A stretch of 64,000 bases of DNA, taken from NCBI RefSeq assembly GCF_009727055.1, contig NC_052350.1:40775993-40839992 (forward strand), in the 5' to 3' direction. The notes beneath the pieces were generated by a model that searched no databases, was not told the origin of the DNA, and saw only the letters and a program-made list of their open reading frames with translations. How positions within the stretch are numbered: the stretch's first letter is position 1; each line of letters begins with the position of its first letter. The position numbers and the translations under genes were made by a program. This document shows positions 12,601 through 22,635 of the stretch, piece by piece. This DNA comes from Benincasa hispida (Eukaryota; Streptophyta; Magnoliopsida; Cucurbitales; Cucurbitaceae).

Positions 12601-12661
12601 CTTATCTGCCACATGGCGTCACCTGATTGGATGAAATCTCCTCTCGAATGTCTTATAAAAA
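12601..12661 (+). promoter_or_regulatory. Probable promoter of the aminotransferase gene
   Basis: A compact cluster: CTTATC at 12601 (reverse of the GATAAG I-box seen in many light-regulated plant promoters), CACATG at 12610, GATTGG at 12625 (reverse CCAAT) and the TATA box TATAAAAA at 12654-12661. A pyrimidine-rich leader without any ATG follows. The gene it most plausibly serves starts translation at 14654 after a leader intron. A weaker alternative is a TATA-like CTATATATACA near 14448, which would give a short unspliced leader. Confidence 0.55.
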
Positions 12662-12684
12662 GGAATTCCCAATTCTCTGCTCTG

Positions 12685-12766
12685 CTCTGCTTTGTCATTT
12701 CTCAGTTTCTCTGCCCCCAACTTCCCTGGAAATCATTTCCACCACACCATCCATTTCTCTCTCAAG
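12685..12766 (+). other. Probable noncoding 5'-UTR exon and start of a leader intron
   Basis: Pyrimidine-rich sequence about 25-30 bp below the TATA box, free of ATG, ends in CTCTCAAG followed by GTGCCTCTC, a good splice donor at 12767. A matching acceptor, TTTCTCTATCATTCTGTAG, ends at 14617. That implies a leader intron of 1,851 bp and a second UTR part at 14618-14653. The start base is inferred from TATA spacing. RNA reads would settle it. Confidence 0.5.
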
Positions 12767-12770
12767 GTGC

Positions 12771-12796
12771 CTCTCTCTCTCTCTCTCTCTCTCTCT
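12771..12796 (+). repeat. (CT)13 microsatellite
   Basis: Thirteen CT units immediately after the inferred leader splice donor. CT/GA repeats near transcription starts are common in plant genes. The tract is likely polymorphic. Confidence 0.95.
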
Positions 12797-14653
12797 ATTC
12801 TTTTTTTCTTTTAAACTTCTGGTTGCTTCTCTTTGTTCTTCTTCATCTCCATTTTCCTCTCTCTTGTCTATGATTTCGTGGTTTTCTGGGGTTTCTACTT
12901 CGGTTTCTTTGTTGATTTCTGTTCTCATTCTTCATTTTCGGGTTTTGGGGTTTTGGGTATTTTTTTTAATCTTCTTAAAGAATCCATATAATCAAATTTA
13001 CTGTAACTGACCGATTTCTTTTCAGTCATTTGGTGATTTAACATGGTCTTGTGTTAGAACAGTAGAATGTTTTTTCCTTTTAGTTAATACTGATTTCTAC
13101 TTGTCGGATCTTTTAAGAATTTTTAAGCAACCAATAAGGAAGGGTGATAGAGTGTTGAAGTCTTTATGTAATTCAGTTTAGGTTAAAGTATAAAAGTCAC
13201 CCTTGAAATTTACTATTTGTTTCAATAATACGCTTATACTTTTGAAAATTACAATACTACTGTTGAACTTATATCAACGTTTCAAAACTATAAGAGTAGT
13301 TTTGCAATAGAGGTAATATTTTAACTATTAAAAGTACAAAGGTAGTTTGAAACGTTTATGAAAATATAGAGGTAATATTGCTACGGTTGAAACTATAGAG
13401 ACAATTTTAAAACGAATATGAAAATTTAATGGTAATATTGAAACTATTGAAATTACGATGGATTTTTTAATCAGGCTTTGATGCCTCTTGGGATCTTAAG
13501 ACCACAACTTAATGTTTATAAAGTATGAGGGGCAAAACTAAGGAGAGGTGAGAGATTAGTTGAGTAAAAATAACAATCATGCTAACTTAAAGAATATGTA
13601 ACAAGACAACACTAACTTTTAAGAATATGTACAAAAAAAATCTTAGGTTAACTTACAAATTTAATGATTGAGTTTTGAGGTTGTGTTTTAGACCTTGAAC
13701 TTTTAATTTTCAAATTTCTTTCTAAATTTTGAATTTTGAGTGTAATAAATTAAAAAGAAAAAAAAAAAACTGGAATTGGAACTTTGGAACTTCTTGACTA
13801 GTTAGGTTTAAAATCAAAAGTTTGGAATGTAACTAAAACATTTTAATGTTCCAAGACTAAATGAACAAAAGCAATAAAATTTGGAGATGAAATTTGTAAT
13901 TGAACCAAAGATTAAATATCTAAGAATTAAGAAGTATGGGTATAAAAACGAGACATGGATATGACGTAATACAAATATAGTGGCACCTCATTTTTAGAAA
14001 ATCTGGGACATGAACACGGCAAGGATGTATTTATTAAAATATACACCTTTTAAAATATATATAATTTTTATAAAAGATATTTAAAGTCAAGAAGTTTATA
14101 TATACATATGCTTGAAAAAATGAGTTTGTTGTATTTTGATCTCTAAATTTTTTTTGTCCTATATTATTATGTGTCTATTTTGTATACTTAACAAGTGTTC
14201 GATATGTATCTAACAAATATTAGACCTATATTGACTTTGTACAACTAGTGTCTAATCCATATTTGTTGTGCCAACAAGTGTTCGATATGTGCCCAACAAG
14301 TGTCTGTCGCACACGAGTACACTAACCAAACTAAAGTGTTCGTACTTTGTAGTTAAATATCCTATTTCAGATATGGCAATAATTTAAAATGGTATTATAC
14401 GATATCTCTAGTTTAAACCTTTCCTATGACATTTCCTTCTCACATTGGACTATATATACAAAAGATTCAATATACTCTGACCTATTAGTTAAACTTTTGA
14501 TTGTAATAGTAATTTCTTGCAAAGCCCCTTTTCTTTCCTTGTGTGGTTGCTTTGTATTTGGAAATACTAATCCATTTGCTTTGTATCAAAAGAGTAACTT
14601 TCTCTATCATTCTGTAGGTGAAAACTGACAGAGAATTTTGAGAATTAGGAAAA

Positions 14654-17461
14654 ATGGATTACGTATATGCACCTGGAAAGAACCATCTTTTCGTTCCGGG
14701 GCCGGTCAACATACCCGAACCGGTTCTGAGGGCAATGAACCGAAACAATGAGGATTATCGTTCTCCTGCCGTTCCTGCATTGACAAAAACTCTTCTTGAA
14801 GATGTGAAAAAGATTTTCAAATCTACTACTGGAACCACATTCCTGATTCCCACAACAGGTAACTTTCTTTCCCTTTGAAAGCACCCAATCACTTAAGTTG
14901 ATTCTGTACATATTATATGTTAATTTTCATGTTTATGGCTCTCAGGTACTGGTGCTTGGGAAAGTGCTCTTACAAACACTCTGTCTCCTGGAGATAGGAT
15001 TGTGTCCTTTCTGATTGGCCAGTTCAGCCTGCTCTGGATTGATCAGCAGCAACGCCTTAACTTCAACGTCGATGTCGTTGAGAGCGAATGGGGCCAGGGT
15101 GCTAATCTTGATGTCCTGGAATCAAAGCTTGCAGTCGATGCCGGCCACACCATCAAGGCAATTTGCATTGTCCACAATGAGACGGCCACTGGTGTCACCA
15201 ATGACTTGTCTAAAGTCCGGTTTCTACTTGGTAAGAAACGATTGGTTCTGTTTGATAACCGTTAGGTTTTTTAAAGTTGTGCTTGTTCTTTCTTTCATTT
15301 ATTTACAATGCTTTTTATCTTTCTCAAGGAAATATTGTGCATTCTTAATCAAATTTTAGAAATAAAAATAAGTGTATAAAACTACTTTTAATTTTCAAAA
15401 TTTGGCTTGAATTTTAAAAATATATTTGTAAAAACTAGATAACAAAATAAATAAACTCGTAGGTAAAAGTAGTATTTATAATCATTTGATTTTTGAAAAA
15501 TAAGCTTATAAACACTACTTTTTAAAATGGGAGGGTTCCGTATATGAAAGATTATGATACCCTTTGAAAACCATTTTATTTTTTTTTGTTTTTGAGTTTT
15601 GAAAATGGTTTGTTTTCTTACCATTTTTTTACAATGGGATTCAATTTTCTTTAAGGTAACATTTTTTTAGAACATTTTTAAGGTGACAATTGAATTCATA
15701 TAGTCAAATTTTAAAAACAAAAACAAATTAAAAACTCCTTTTTTTTAGTTTTATAGCATAGCTTGAATTTTAGAACGTCCATATGAAGTGGAGAATAAAT
15801 CAAAGAAGTTCATTGATGAAAGTAACTGTAATAAGCTTAATTTTCAAAAACCAAAAACCAAGACATCATTTTGATAACAATTTTGTATTTGGTTTTCAAT
15901 TTTTGAAATTTATGTCGATAGTTTTCACATTTCAGAAACAAGAATACGTTAGGTTACTTTTTTTTATTTCAAAACGTGAAACATTAGTAGAATGTTGATA
16001 AAAAAATAACCAGTAAAGGTGGAAGTAGTGTTTATAAGTTATATTTCAAAAACCCGGGCCAAAATTATAAAACTTTACTCCTCTTTAAGAAAATTTCTAA
16101 CTTACCCCTGTTGGTAAGAACTATCATTTCCCCTGTCTTCAGTCTCTTCTCAATGTTGATTTGAAATCTTCTGCTGAAAAACACAGATAAGTACAAGCAT
16201 CCTGCTCTTTTGCTGGTCGATGGAGTGTCTTCGATATGTGCACTCGATTTTCGAATGGATGAATGGGGAGTCGATGTTGCTTTAACCGGTTCCCAAAAGG
16301 CTCTTTCTCTCCCTACAGGACTTGGAATTATTTGTGCCAGCCCCAAAGCACTAGAGGCATCCAAAACTTCAACATCAGTTAAAGTGTTCTTTGATTGGAA
16401 AGACTATCTCAAGTTTTACAACCTAGGAACATACTGGCCATACACCCCTTCCATTCAGCTCTTGTATGGACTACGAGCAGCTCTGGATCTTCTGTTCGAG
16501 GAAGGTCTCGACAATGTGATCGCCCGACACAGTCGTCTTGGCAAAGCGACAAGGTAGCACATCAAAGATACCAAAAATGAATTATTAGAAACTTCATTGC
16601 TGTTATTTGTGGTCTGAATTCTTTTCTTTTTTCATGGTGAAATTTAGGCTTGCTGTGGAGGCTTGGGGATTGAAGAATTGTACACAAAAAGAGGAATGGT
16701 TTAGTGACACTGTGACTGCTGTGCTTGTTCCTTCTTACATTGACAGTTCAGAGATTGTGAAAAGGGCATGGAAGAGATACAATTTGAGCTTGGGACTTGG
16801 CCTCAACAAAGTTGCTGGGAAAGTCTTTAGAATTGGTCACCTTGGAAACCTTAATGAGGTAAATTATTATCGCTCTCTTACAAATATTGATGTGTCTTAA
16901 ACACTCATTACTAACTGTTGGGGACAATGGATCTCCAAATATCTCTACAATAGTATGATATTATCCACTTTGGACATAAGCCCTCGTGATTTCACCAGAA
17001 AGGTCTCATACCATAGGAGATAGTTGTCCTCCTTTATAAACCCATGATCATCTCTTTATCTACCTAACGTAGAACTTTGATTGTATTTCCAACACTAACC
17101 GTGCCATATGCATCACTAATATGTTTTTTTACCAATCTCGCTTGCATCGAACTCCTATTTGACGTTTTTAGAGAAGTTCTGACTTTCTCAAAATGTACAA
17201 ATATGTCGTCTCTTCGCCATTGAACTGCAAACACATGTCATACTTCTAATTTTTGGTAAAAAAAATTGTTTTGAGCTCAAAGGAGGTTTAACCAATTTCC
17301 ATTGGTTTCTTTCTATTTGTCAGTTGCAATTGTTGGGATGTCTTGCTGGTGTGGAAATGATACTGAAGGATGTAGGGTACCCTGTTAAACTAGGTAGTGG
17401 AGTTGCTGCAGCAAGTGCATACTTGCAAAATAGCATTCCTCTCATTCCTTCAAGGATTTAA
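14654..17461 (+). CDS. AGT1: Serine:glyoxylate aminotransferase (peroxisomal, class V), 5 coding exons
   Basis: Exons: 14654-14858, 14946-15230, 16187-16553, 16648-16858 and 17324-17461, all introns GT-AG. The spliced frame is 1,206 nt, 401 residues, the usual length for plant AGT1. It is a PLP-dependent class-V enzyme transferring the amino group of serine (or alanine) to glyoxylate, giving hydroxypyruvate and glycine in photorespiration. Diagnostic blocks: NHLFVPGPVNIPEP near residue 9, PTTGTGAWESALTNTLSPGD across exons 1-2, HNETATGVTND near 145, LLLVDGVSSICALDFRMDEW near 171, and VALTGSQKALSLPTG, where K201 should be the PLP-binding lysine. The last residues are SRI, a PTS1-type peroxisomal signal. 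The start ATG (GGAAAAATGG) opens MDYVYAPG as in homologues, with no upstream ATG in the inferred leader. No stops, shifts or missing motifs were found. Intron 2 is long (956 bp) and AT-rich. Neighbours are transposons, so there is no operon context. Confidence 0.96.
14859..14945 (+). other. AGT1 intron 1
   Basis: An 87-bp intron: donor ACAACAG|GTAACT, acceptor GGCTCTCAG|GTACTGG. It splits a Gly codon in the PTTGTGAW block after its first base, preserving the motif exactly. Confidence 0.95.
15231..16186 (+). other. AGT1 intron 2 (956 bp)
   Basis: Donor CTACTTG|GTAAGA and acceptor AACACAG|ATAAGTAC join FLL to DKYKHPALLLVDG, matching the family. It is far longer than the other small introns and very AT-rich. 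I see no transposon ends or frames of note in it. Confidence 0.93.
16859..17323 (+). other. AGT1 intron 4 (465 bp)
   Basis: Donor CTTAATGAG|GTAAAT and acceptor TTTGTCAG|TTGCAATTG join HLGNLNE to LQLLGCLAGVE. The fourth exon junction falls exactly between codons. Nothing else is recognisable inside. Confidence 0.93.
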
Positions 17462-18830
17462 TTATATTCATCTGTCATGCCCATGTAATTATTTTCTATT
17501 TTCTTCATCTCCAATACTCTGTAAAAAAAAAAAAAAAAAAAACATTTCTCAATACTCTACTTCTGTTATATATTTTGATATTTTTTTTACTTTGGTATTT
17601 TTTTTGGTGTCCTTTGGGGGGAAAAGAATCTTTGTTTGATCAACCTTGCAAACTTACTCGATCCATTGTTCATAACGAAAATTTTGAAGAAAAAAAATAA
17701 TCAAATGTTCTATAGTTTTTACGGTAAACGACTCGTTTGGATCTTTGAGTTTTGTTACATGGATGTGGATATTTAATTAGTTATACTTGGATGTGTAGAA
17801 TAATTAGTATTGAGAACTTAAGGCTAGTTTGGTAGGTTGAAAATAGAAATTTGAACGGAAGGAATTCATGGAAAATATTTCATCTTTTTCATATATGTTC
17901 GGTAGCATATTCAATAAATTGGTCTCAATTTAAACCATTATTTGATATAATATATTTATAAATTATAAAATTAGTTGTGGTTACCCATGAAATGTTAGGT
18001 TGAATATAAATTATTTAATTAATTTATGAACAGTAATTTATTTTGCACATGTATTATCAATTTTTCAAATATATAATTTTCTTCATCAAAGTTTAAATGT
18101 TATTTCATTATTATACATTAATATTTGGAGGTTTTCAAAAATAGAAAAATAAGAAAAATCATTTACAAAAACTAGGAAGATTATTCATTTTAGACTTTTA
18201 TTAGTTTTTACTATTGATAGACTTCTATCAATCTCTATTAATTGTAGATTTCTATCAGTTTCAATCACTAATAGATATTGACAGAAGTCTATCAGTGTTT
18301 ATCATTATTTTTTTTGCTATTTTTATATTAGTTTGAGATTTTTTTCTATCTATAAAAATTTTTCTTAATATTTATGTCGTTCTTTTCTATACACTATTAA
18401 TATGTGTGGTTTCATACATTTTCATTACTTAAATGTTGTAGTCTCAATATTTAGAGTAAAATATAATTATCTACCAATTTTACTTGAAAGAAATATATTA
18501 AAAAATATTAGAACTTTTGACATTTGCCCACACCAAGATTTAGGAATTTTACTTAGCTATGTGCAATAAATTTGTGAACTATGTAATATTAAAAAGAAAA
18601 TTATTTCTTTTATTTCACACTGAAAAATCAATCTGAAAAGTTAATAAAAACTAAAAACATATTGTTTAATTTAATAAATAAATAAGTATTATTTTGGTAA
18701 CCACAATTTAGTTGGAATAGAAATATATCTAAATCTCAATTCCAAACCAAGAAAATTTAATAATATTGGACTTGTTAATCAAATATTATTTAATTTAATA
18801 AATAAATTTATATATTTTTTAATTTAATAA
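17462..18830. other. 3' flank of AGT1 and AT-rich intergenic DNA
   Basis: A run of about 20 A at 17523 follows CTCTGTA, 60 bp after the stop codon; the mRNA 3' end is probably near here, but I see no clear AATAAA signal. The rest is AT-rich with the TCTATCA-type repeat at 18195-18310 and no supported gene. Confidence 0.6.
18195..18310. repeat. TCTATCA/TGATAGA-rich repeat
   Basis: GATAGACTTCTATCAATCTC, TTTCTATCAGTTTCAATCAC and GACAGAAGTCTATCAGTG follow one another, the same style as 7440-7540 and 12040-12110. It flanks the aminotransferase gene on its downstream side as the other two do upstream. Confidence 0.6.
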
Positions 18831-18894
18831 ATATATGTTATTTTATGGAGTAATTCTAATAAATAGGAAAAAAACCAAAGTATTTACAATCTAT

Positions 18895-19460
18895 AGCAAA
18901 AAAAATTGTCAAAGGAAGTCAAGTTTTGCTTTTTTTTCCCCCAAATTTCCTAAAATATCCTTGCAATCTGAAATCCGCGCGTCCTCACCTAGGCTTCTTC
19001 CTCGTCGTTCTTCAGCTTCTTCCTCGGCATTCTTCCTCATCGACGACGTCTTCTTCCTCGATGTTCTTCTTCATTGAAAACGTTCTTTTTTTACCACAGT
19101 ACGACTTCTTCTTTGATTTTTTTTCTTCGATTTTTTGCTCATGTAGGTCTACAGTTCTTTCTCAATTTTCTTCTTTGATTTTCTACACGTGTCCGCCTAT
19201 GGCTTCTTCCTCGTCCATGACGTCGTGGTTCCTCGACCACGCTATCCTTCGTCATCGTTGATAAGGGATTCTTTGCTCTCCCTTATTACGTCTGACGACT
19301 TCATTACACTATCTTTCATTCCTCGACCATGATATCCTTTTCTTTCGTCCGACGACTTCATTACGTTATCATTCTTCTTCTTCTCTTCTCTTCTTCTCCT
19401 TATCCTTTTCTTCTTCTTCATCCCTTCTCCTTGTCTTCTAAGTTTATAGATCTCAATAAC
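18895..19460 (+). repeat. TTC/CTCGTCG-rich low-complexity region
   Basis: Pyrimidine-rich on the plus strand, with CTTCTTCCTCG units and two similar segments carrying TTTCNTTCNTCGACCA and TCTGACGACTTCATTAC/TCCGACGACTTCATTAC (near 19226-19322 and 19316-19365). An open frame of 111 codons (18926-19261) exists, but its Ser/Phe/Leu-rich composition reflects the base bias; I do not call it a gene. A CTT microsatellite-like run follows at 19372-19430. Confidence 0.55.
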
Positions 19461-19639
19461 ATGTAGGCCTTCTTCTTCTTCTTATTATTTTTTACGTTTT
19501 CAGGATCTTAGAATTCTATCGATATGGTTGTTGTATTTGTGTTCTTTTCAATCTTTTTTTTTTAATTTTTATTATTCTTTGTTTTTGATTTTTTGTTGTG
19601 CAGATAGATAGTTTTTTGTGTCAATATGTATGGATGTGA

Positions 19640-20945
19640 ACATTTCTCTAAAGGAATCCCACAATGGAAGCGTTCTCGTGTGAGATCGCATTGCATCACG
19701 CAATTCGATTTTTACAATAACAAAATCGTTGTACTAGACTTAATAGATAAACATGTAAATTAACATGCTATTGGAGAAAGAATTAGAATGGTTCTTACCT
19801 TTGTAGATTCCTCAAGTGCCACGAACAATCCTCTCCAAGGTTCTAACGAACGGATCTCCAAACGGTCTTGATCAGGAACAACTCCTTGAGCGATCTCGAA
19901 CACTACCACGAGAGTTACCTCGTTATTCTTTGAGATTTCAATAGAGGGATATGTGGTATCCAACTATTGGGAGAGGGAGAGGAGAATAAGGTTTTGGAGA
20001 GTAGGGAGACTTAGAGAAAATTATGCACAATAACAATATGGAGTTGTGTATTGTTAGAGTTACTCTGCTTTTGAGAATTGTGTATTCAATGTATTCAAAA
20101 GGCTATGGAGAGGTATTTATATAGAGAAGGGCCAAGCTCTTTCCTAATATATTTCTTTTTCTATAATTAATTAAATAATATTTATTTAATTAATTAGTCA
20201 ATATAATTAAATAACCAATATTTAATTTGCACAATTAAATAACACTTATTTAATTAATTTGCACAATAATTAAATAACACTAAACCCAATTTAATGTATA
20301 TATTTAATTATCATATACATCCCATGTATATGTGCAAAATCTTTCTATTAGTTTAATTCTTTGTGAATCTAATTCACTTGAATTTTGATTAATTTGAAAT
20401 CATATTCAAATATTACTTTTCAATTTAATTATTAAATCATATCCACAATTAAATTATAATATAATCACATTAATATATAGTTCCCTCAAATTAATTTGAC
20501 CAATTCAAATTATCTCTCTTAAGTTATCCTTTAGTGAGCTAACGAGGGGACCCTGGGGGACCTGGTGGACCTGTAGATCAGAAGCTCCAATGATATGAGA
20601 TTAATTGGTTAAACTCATTAACCAAGTTAATCAATATTCATTAACTATGGGTACTTCCATTAAAGACCCAACAGCTGCACTCTTCTCACTACAAATATAT
20701 TTCTGTGTCCACGTATATAGACCAATACCAGCAAGTTAGTCCTTCACGAGTGTTCGTAACTCTCAACTGGGTCAAATTACCAATTTTACCCTTGGGTTAC
20801 CTTTGGCTTCTTAAGTACCAGTACTCCTCTAATGAACAACTTGTTTATGATCCAACCATAAACATAAATCCCTCTTGGGCAATAAGAAGGTAGGGCCCTT
20901 TGTTCACATCCCAGAGACACCACTAGGGTTGATCAGAAAAGTAGG
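19640..20945 (-). mobile_element. Copia-type LTR unit A
   Basis: The minus strand carries a TATA box (TATATAAATA at 20114-20123) with a downstream leader that ends around GATCTCACACGAGAACGCTT (19665-19690). Upstream, toward 20940, it shares with unit B a run of blocks (GTGAACAAAGGGCCC, CATTAGAGGA, GGTAAAA-GGT, GGAGCTTCTGATCTACAGG). The TATA-distal part is matched in inverted orientation at 34640-35135. Exact ends could not be placed: no clean TG..CA pair with a target duplication was found. Confidence 0.65.
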
Positions 20946-22597
20946 CATGCGCAGCGGAATTAAGGATCAATTTTACTCTAATTGCATAAATTAAACATAC
21001 AACCCTAAATTAGTTAATTAGGGTTTTTTAGAAACATTATCTTTGAAGCTCCCAAAACTCGTCTATCTCCGCTTGAACACGAACCGGACAACCACTAGCT
21101 GATCTACTATTCTCTGGACTCAGAACTGGGTTGTGGGACCCGATGGATGAAGAACCCGAGATAGAGAAAAAGAGATGGAAATAGTAGAGTGAAATTTGGG
21201 TTGAGTTTGAATTTTTTCAGCCCAATTTTTAAAAACCAATTTTGCAAAATTTCCAAAAATGACAAGCTCATATTTATAGAAAAGGGTCATGCAAAATTGC
21301 ATGAAATAACTTCATAAAAACCCAATACCTAGAATCCACTATCGTGGGCTTAATGTCTCCACTATAAGCCAACACCTAACCCACTATTTTGTTAGTGGAA
21401 TTATCCAACAAAAGTTTGGATTTTCCCACTAACTTTAGTCAAAGGGCAAAATAGTCATTTGGTCAAAGTCAAACTTTGACCAAAAAGTAAACATTTTGAC
21501 TTTTTATGATTTTTTTTTCTGTTGACTAATTTTGACCTCCCGAGCATGTATCCGCATTCATTTTCTCGAAATTCAAATCACATTTGAATATAAAGTCGGT
21601 CAAAGTTTGACTTTTCAAAATCAAAAGTCAACTCTTTGACTTTTTACATCTTTGACCATTTCCATCATTTTCGAGCTTCCGAATATGAACGTATTCATAT
21701 TCTTGATATTTAAATCACATTTAAATATTAAAGTTGTATCTCTAAACTAAAAAACCGACACTATATCACATATGCTTGTCGATTTCTCTTTCTTCACCTA
21801 ATTTGAACAATTCGAATTATTCTATCATACTGTTCTAAGTTTACTCCATATGAGCTAGTAGGGGAATCTAATGGACCTATAGATCATGGGCTCCAACGAT
21901 CCGAGATTAGCTGGCTAAACTCTTTAGATGGACCTAATCAACATTCGTCAAATCACGGGTCATTCTACTATAGTCCCGTAGTTGCACTCCCATCACTATA
22001 GATATATTTGTGTCCATATGATATAACTATGATTAGTAAGCTAATCCTTCACAGATTGTTCGTAATCTCGGCTGGGTCATAAAAACCGTTTTACCCCCAA
22101 GACTACATCTTATTCTTTAAGTTCCACTGATCCTCTAATGAACAATTGGTTTAAGGTTCAACCTATAAACCGAACCCCTATCGAGCCAATGAGAGAGTGG
22201 GGCCCCTTGTTCAAGACCTGGATTCAGTACTAAAGGGAACAACCTATCTACTATCTCTATAACAGGTAGGAGTGAATTCCGTCTTGCACCCTATGTTTCT
22301 AGCTATCCATCTGATCTTACCCATGAAATGGGAGGCTTATTGGGCCAGCGATAATGAGCTTCCCTCACCTATGCAGATCTAAGGATAATTCCGAGTGAAC
22401 AGAAGTTCATAGTTAGCTCAGGATTAAGATTAAGTTACCTAGGTCATCAATTAACTAAATAGTCAGTTTTATACATTAAACGGCATTTAGAATGTAAAAG
22501 TGACTATTTCATGGTTCAGTCTTATGTAAACTCTTTACATAGGATGCCCCCATTTTCATGTCTCCACATGAACGGTTTAGGATCACATCGTTTGCTC
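20946..22597 (-). mobile_element. Copia-type LTR unit B
   Basis: Same arrangement as unit A: TATA box on the minus strand (TATAAATA, 21271-21278), preceded by GAACAAGGGGCCCCAC, CATTAGAGGATCAGTGG and GGAGCCCATGATCTATAGG, and ending near TTAATTCCGCTGCGCATGCC (20944-20962). I recognise the far end (GTTTACATAAGACTGAACCATG region, 22500-22590) as LTR sequence of cucurbit Copia elements, from memory only. It is cut at 22597 by a sequencing adapter, so its junction with the Copia body is not trustworthy. Confidence 0.6.
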
Positions 22598-22635
22598 CTG
22601 TCTCTTATACACATCTAGATGTGTATAAGAGACAG
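22598..22635. other. Illumina Nextera mate-pair junction adapter (assembly contaminant)
   Basis: The 19-base Tn5 mosaic end CTGTCTCTTATACACATCT (22598-22616) is followed directly by its exact reverse complement AGATGTGTATAAGAGACAG (22617-22635). This perfect 38-bp palindrome is the circularisation junction used in Nextera mate-pair libraries. It is not plant sequence; the two flanks are probably ends of one circularised fragment rather than neighbours. Confidence 0.98.

Noticed and set aside
12627..13010. Plus-strand frame of 127 codons over the putative leader
   Set aside because: Overlaps the promoter, the CT microsatellite and the splice donor; hydrophobic low-complexity translation with no homologue recognised.
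18926..19261. 111-codon open frame in a TTC-rich region
   Set aside because: Ser/Leu/Phe-rich translation follows from the pyrimidine bias; no domain, no splice or promoter support, and repeated segments nearby.
22598..22635. A natural Tn5-like or hairpin regulatory palindrome
   Set aside because: An exact match to the synthetic 19-base mosaic end and its complement in a plant retroelement is far better explained by library adapter carry-over.
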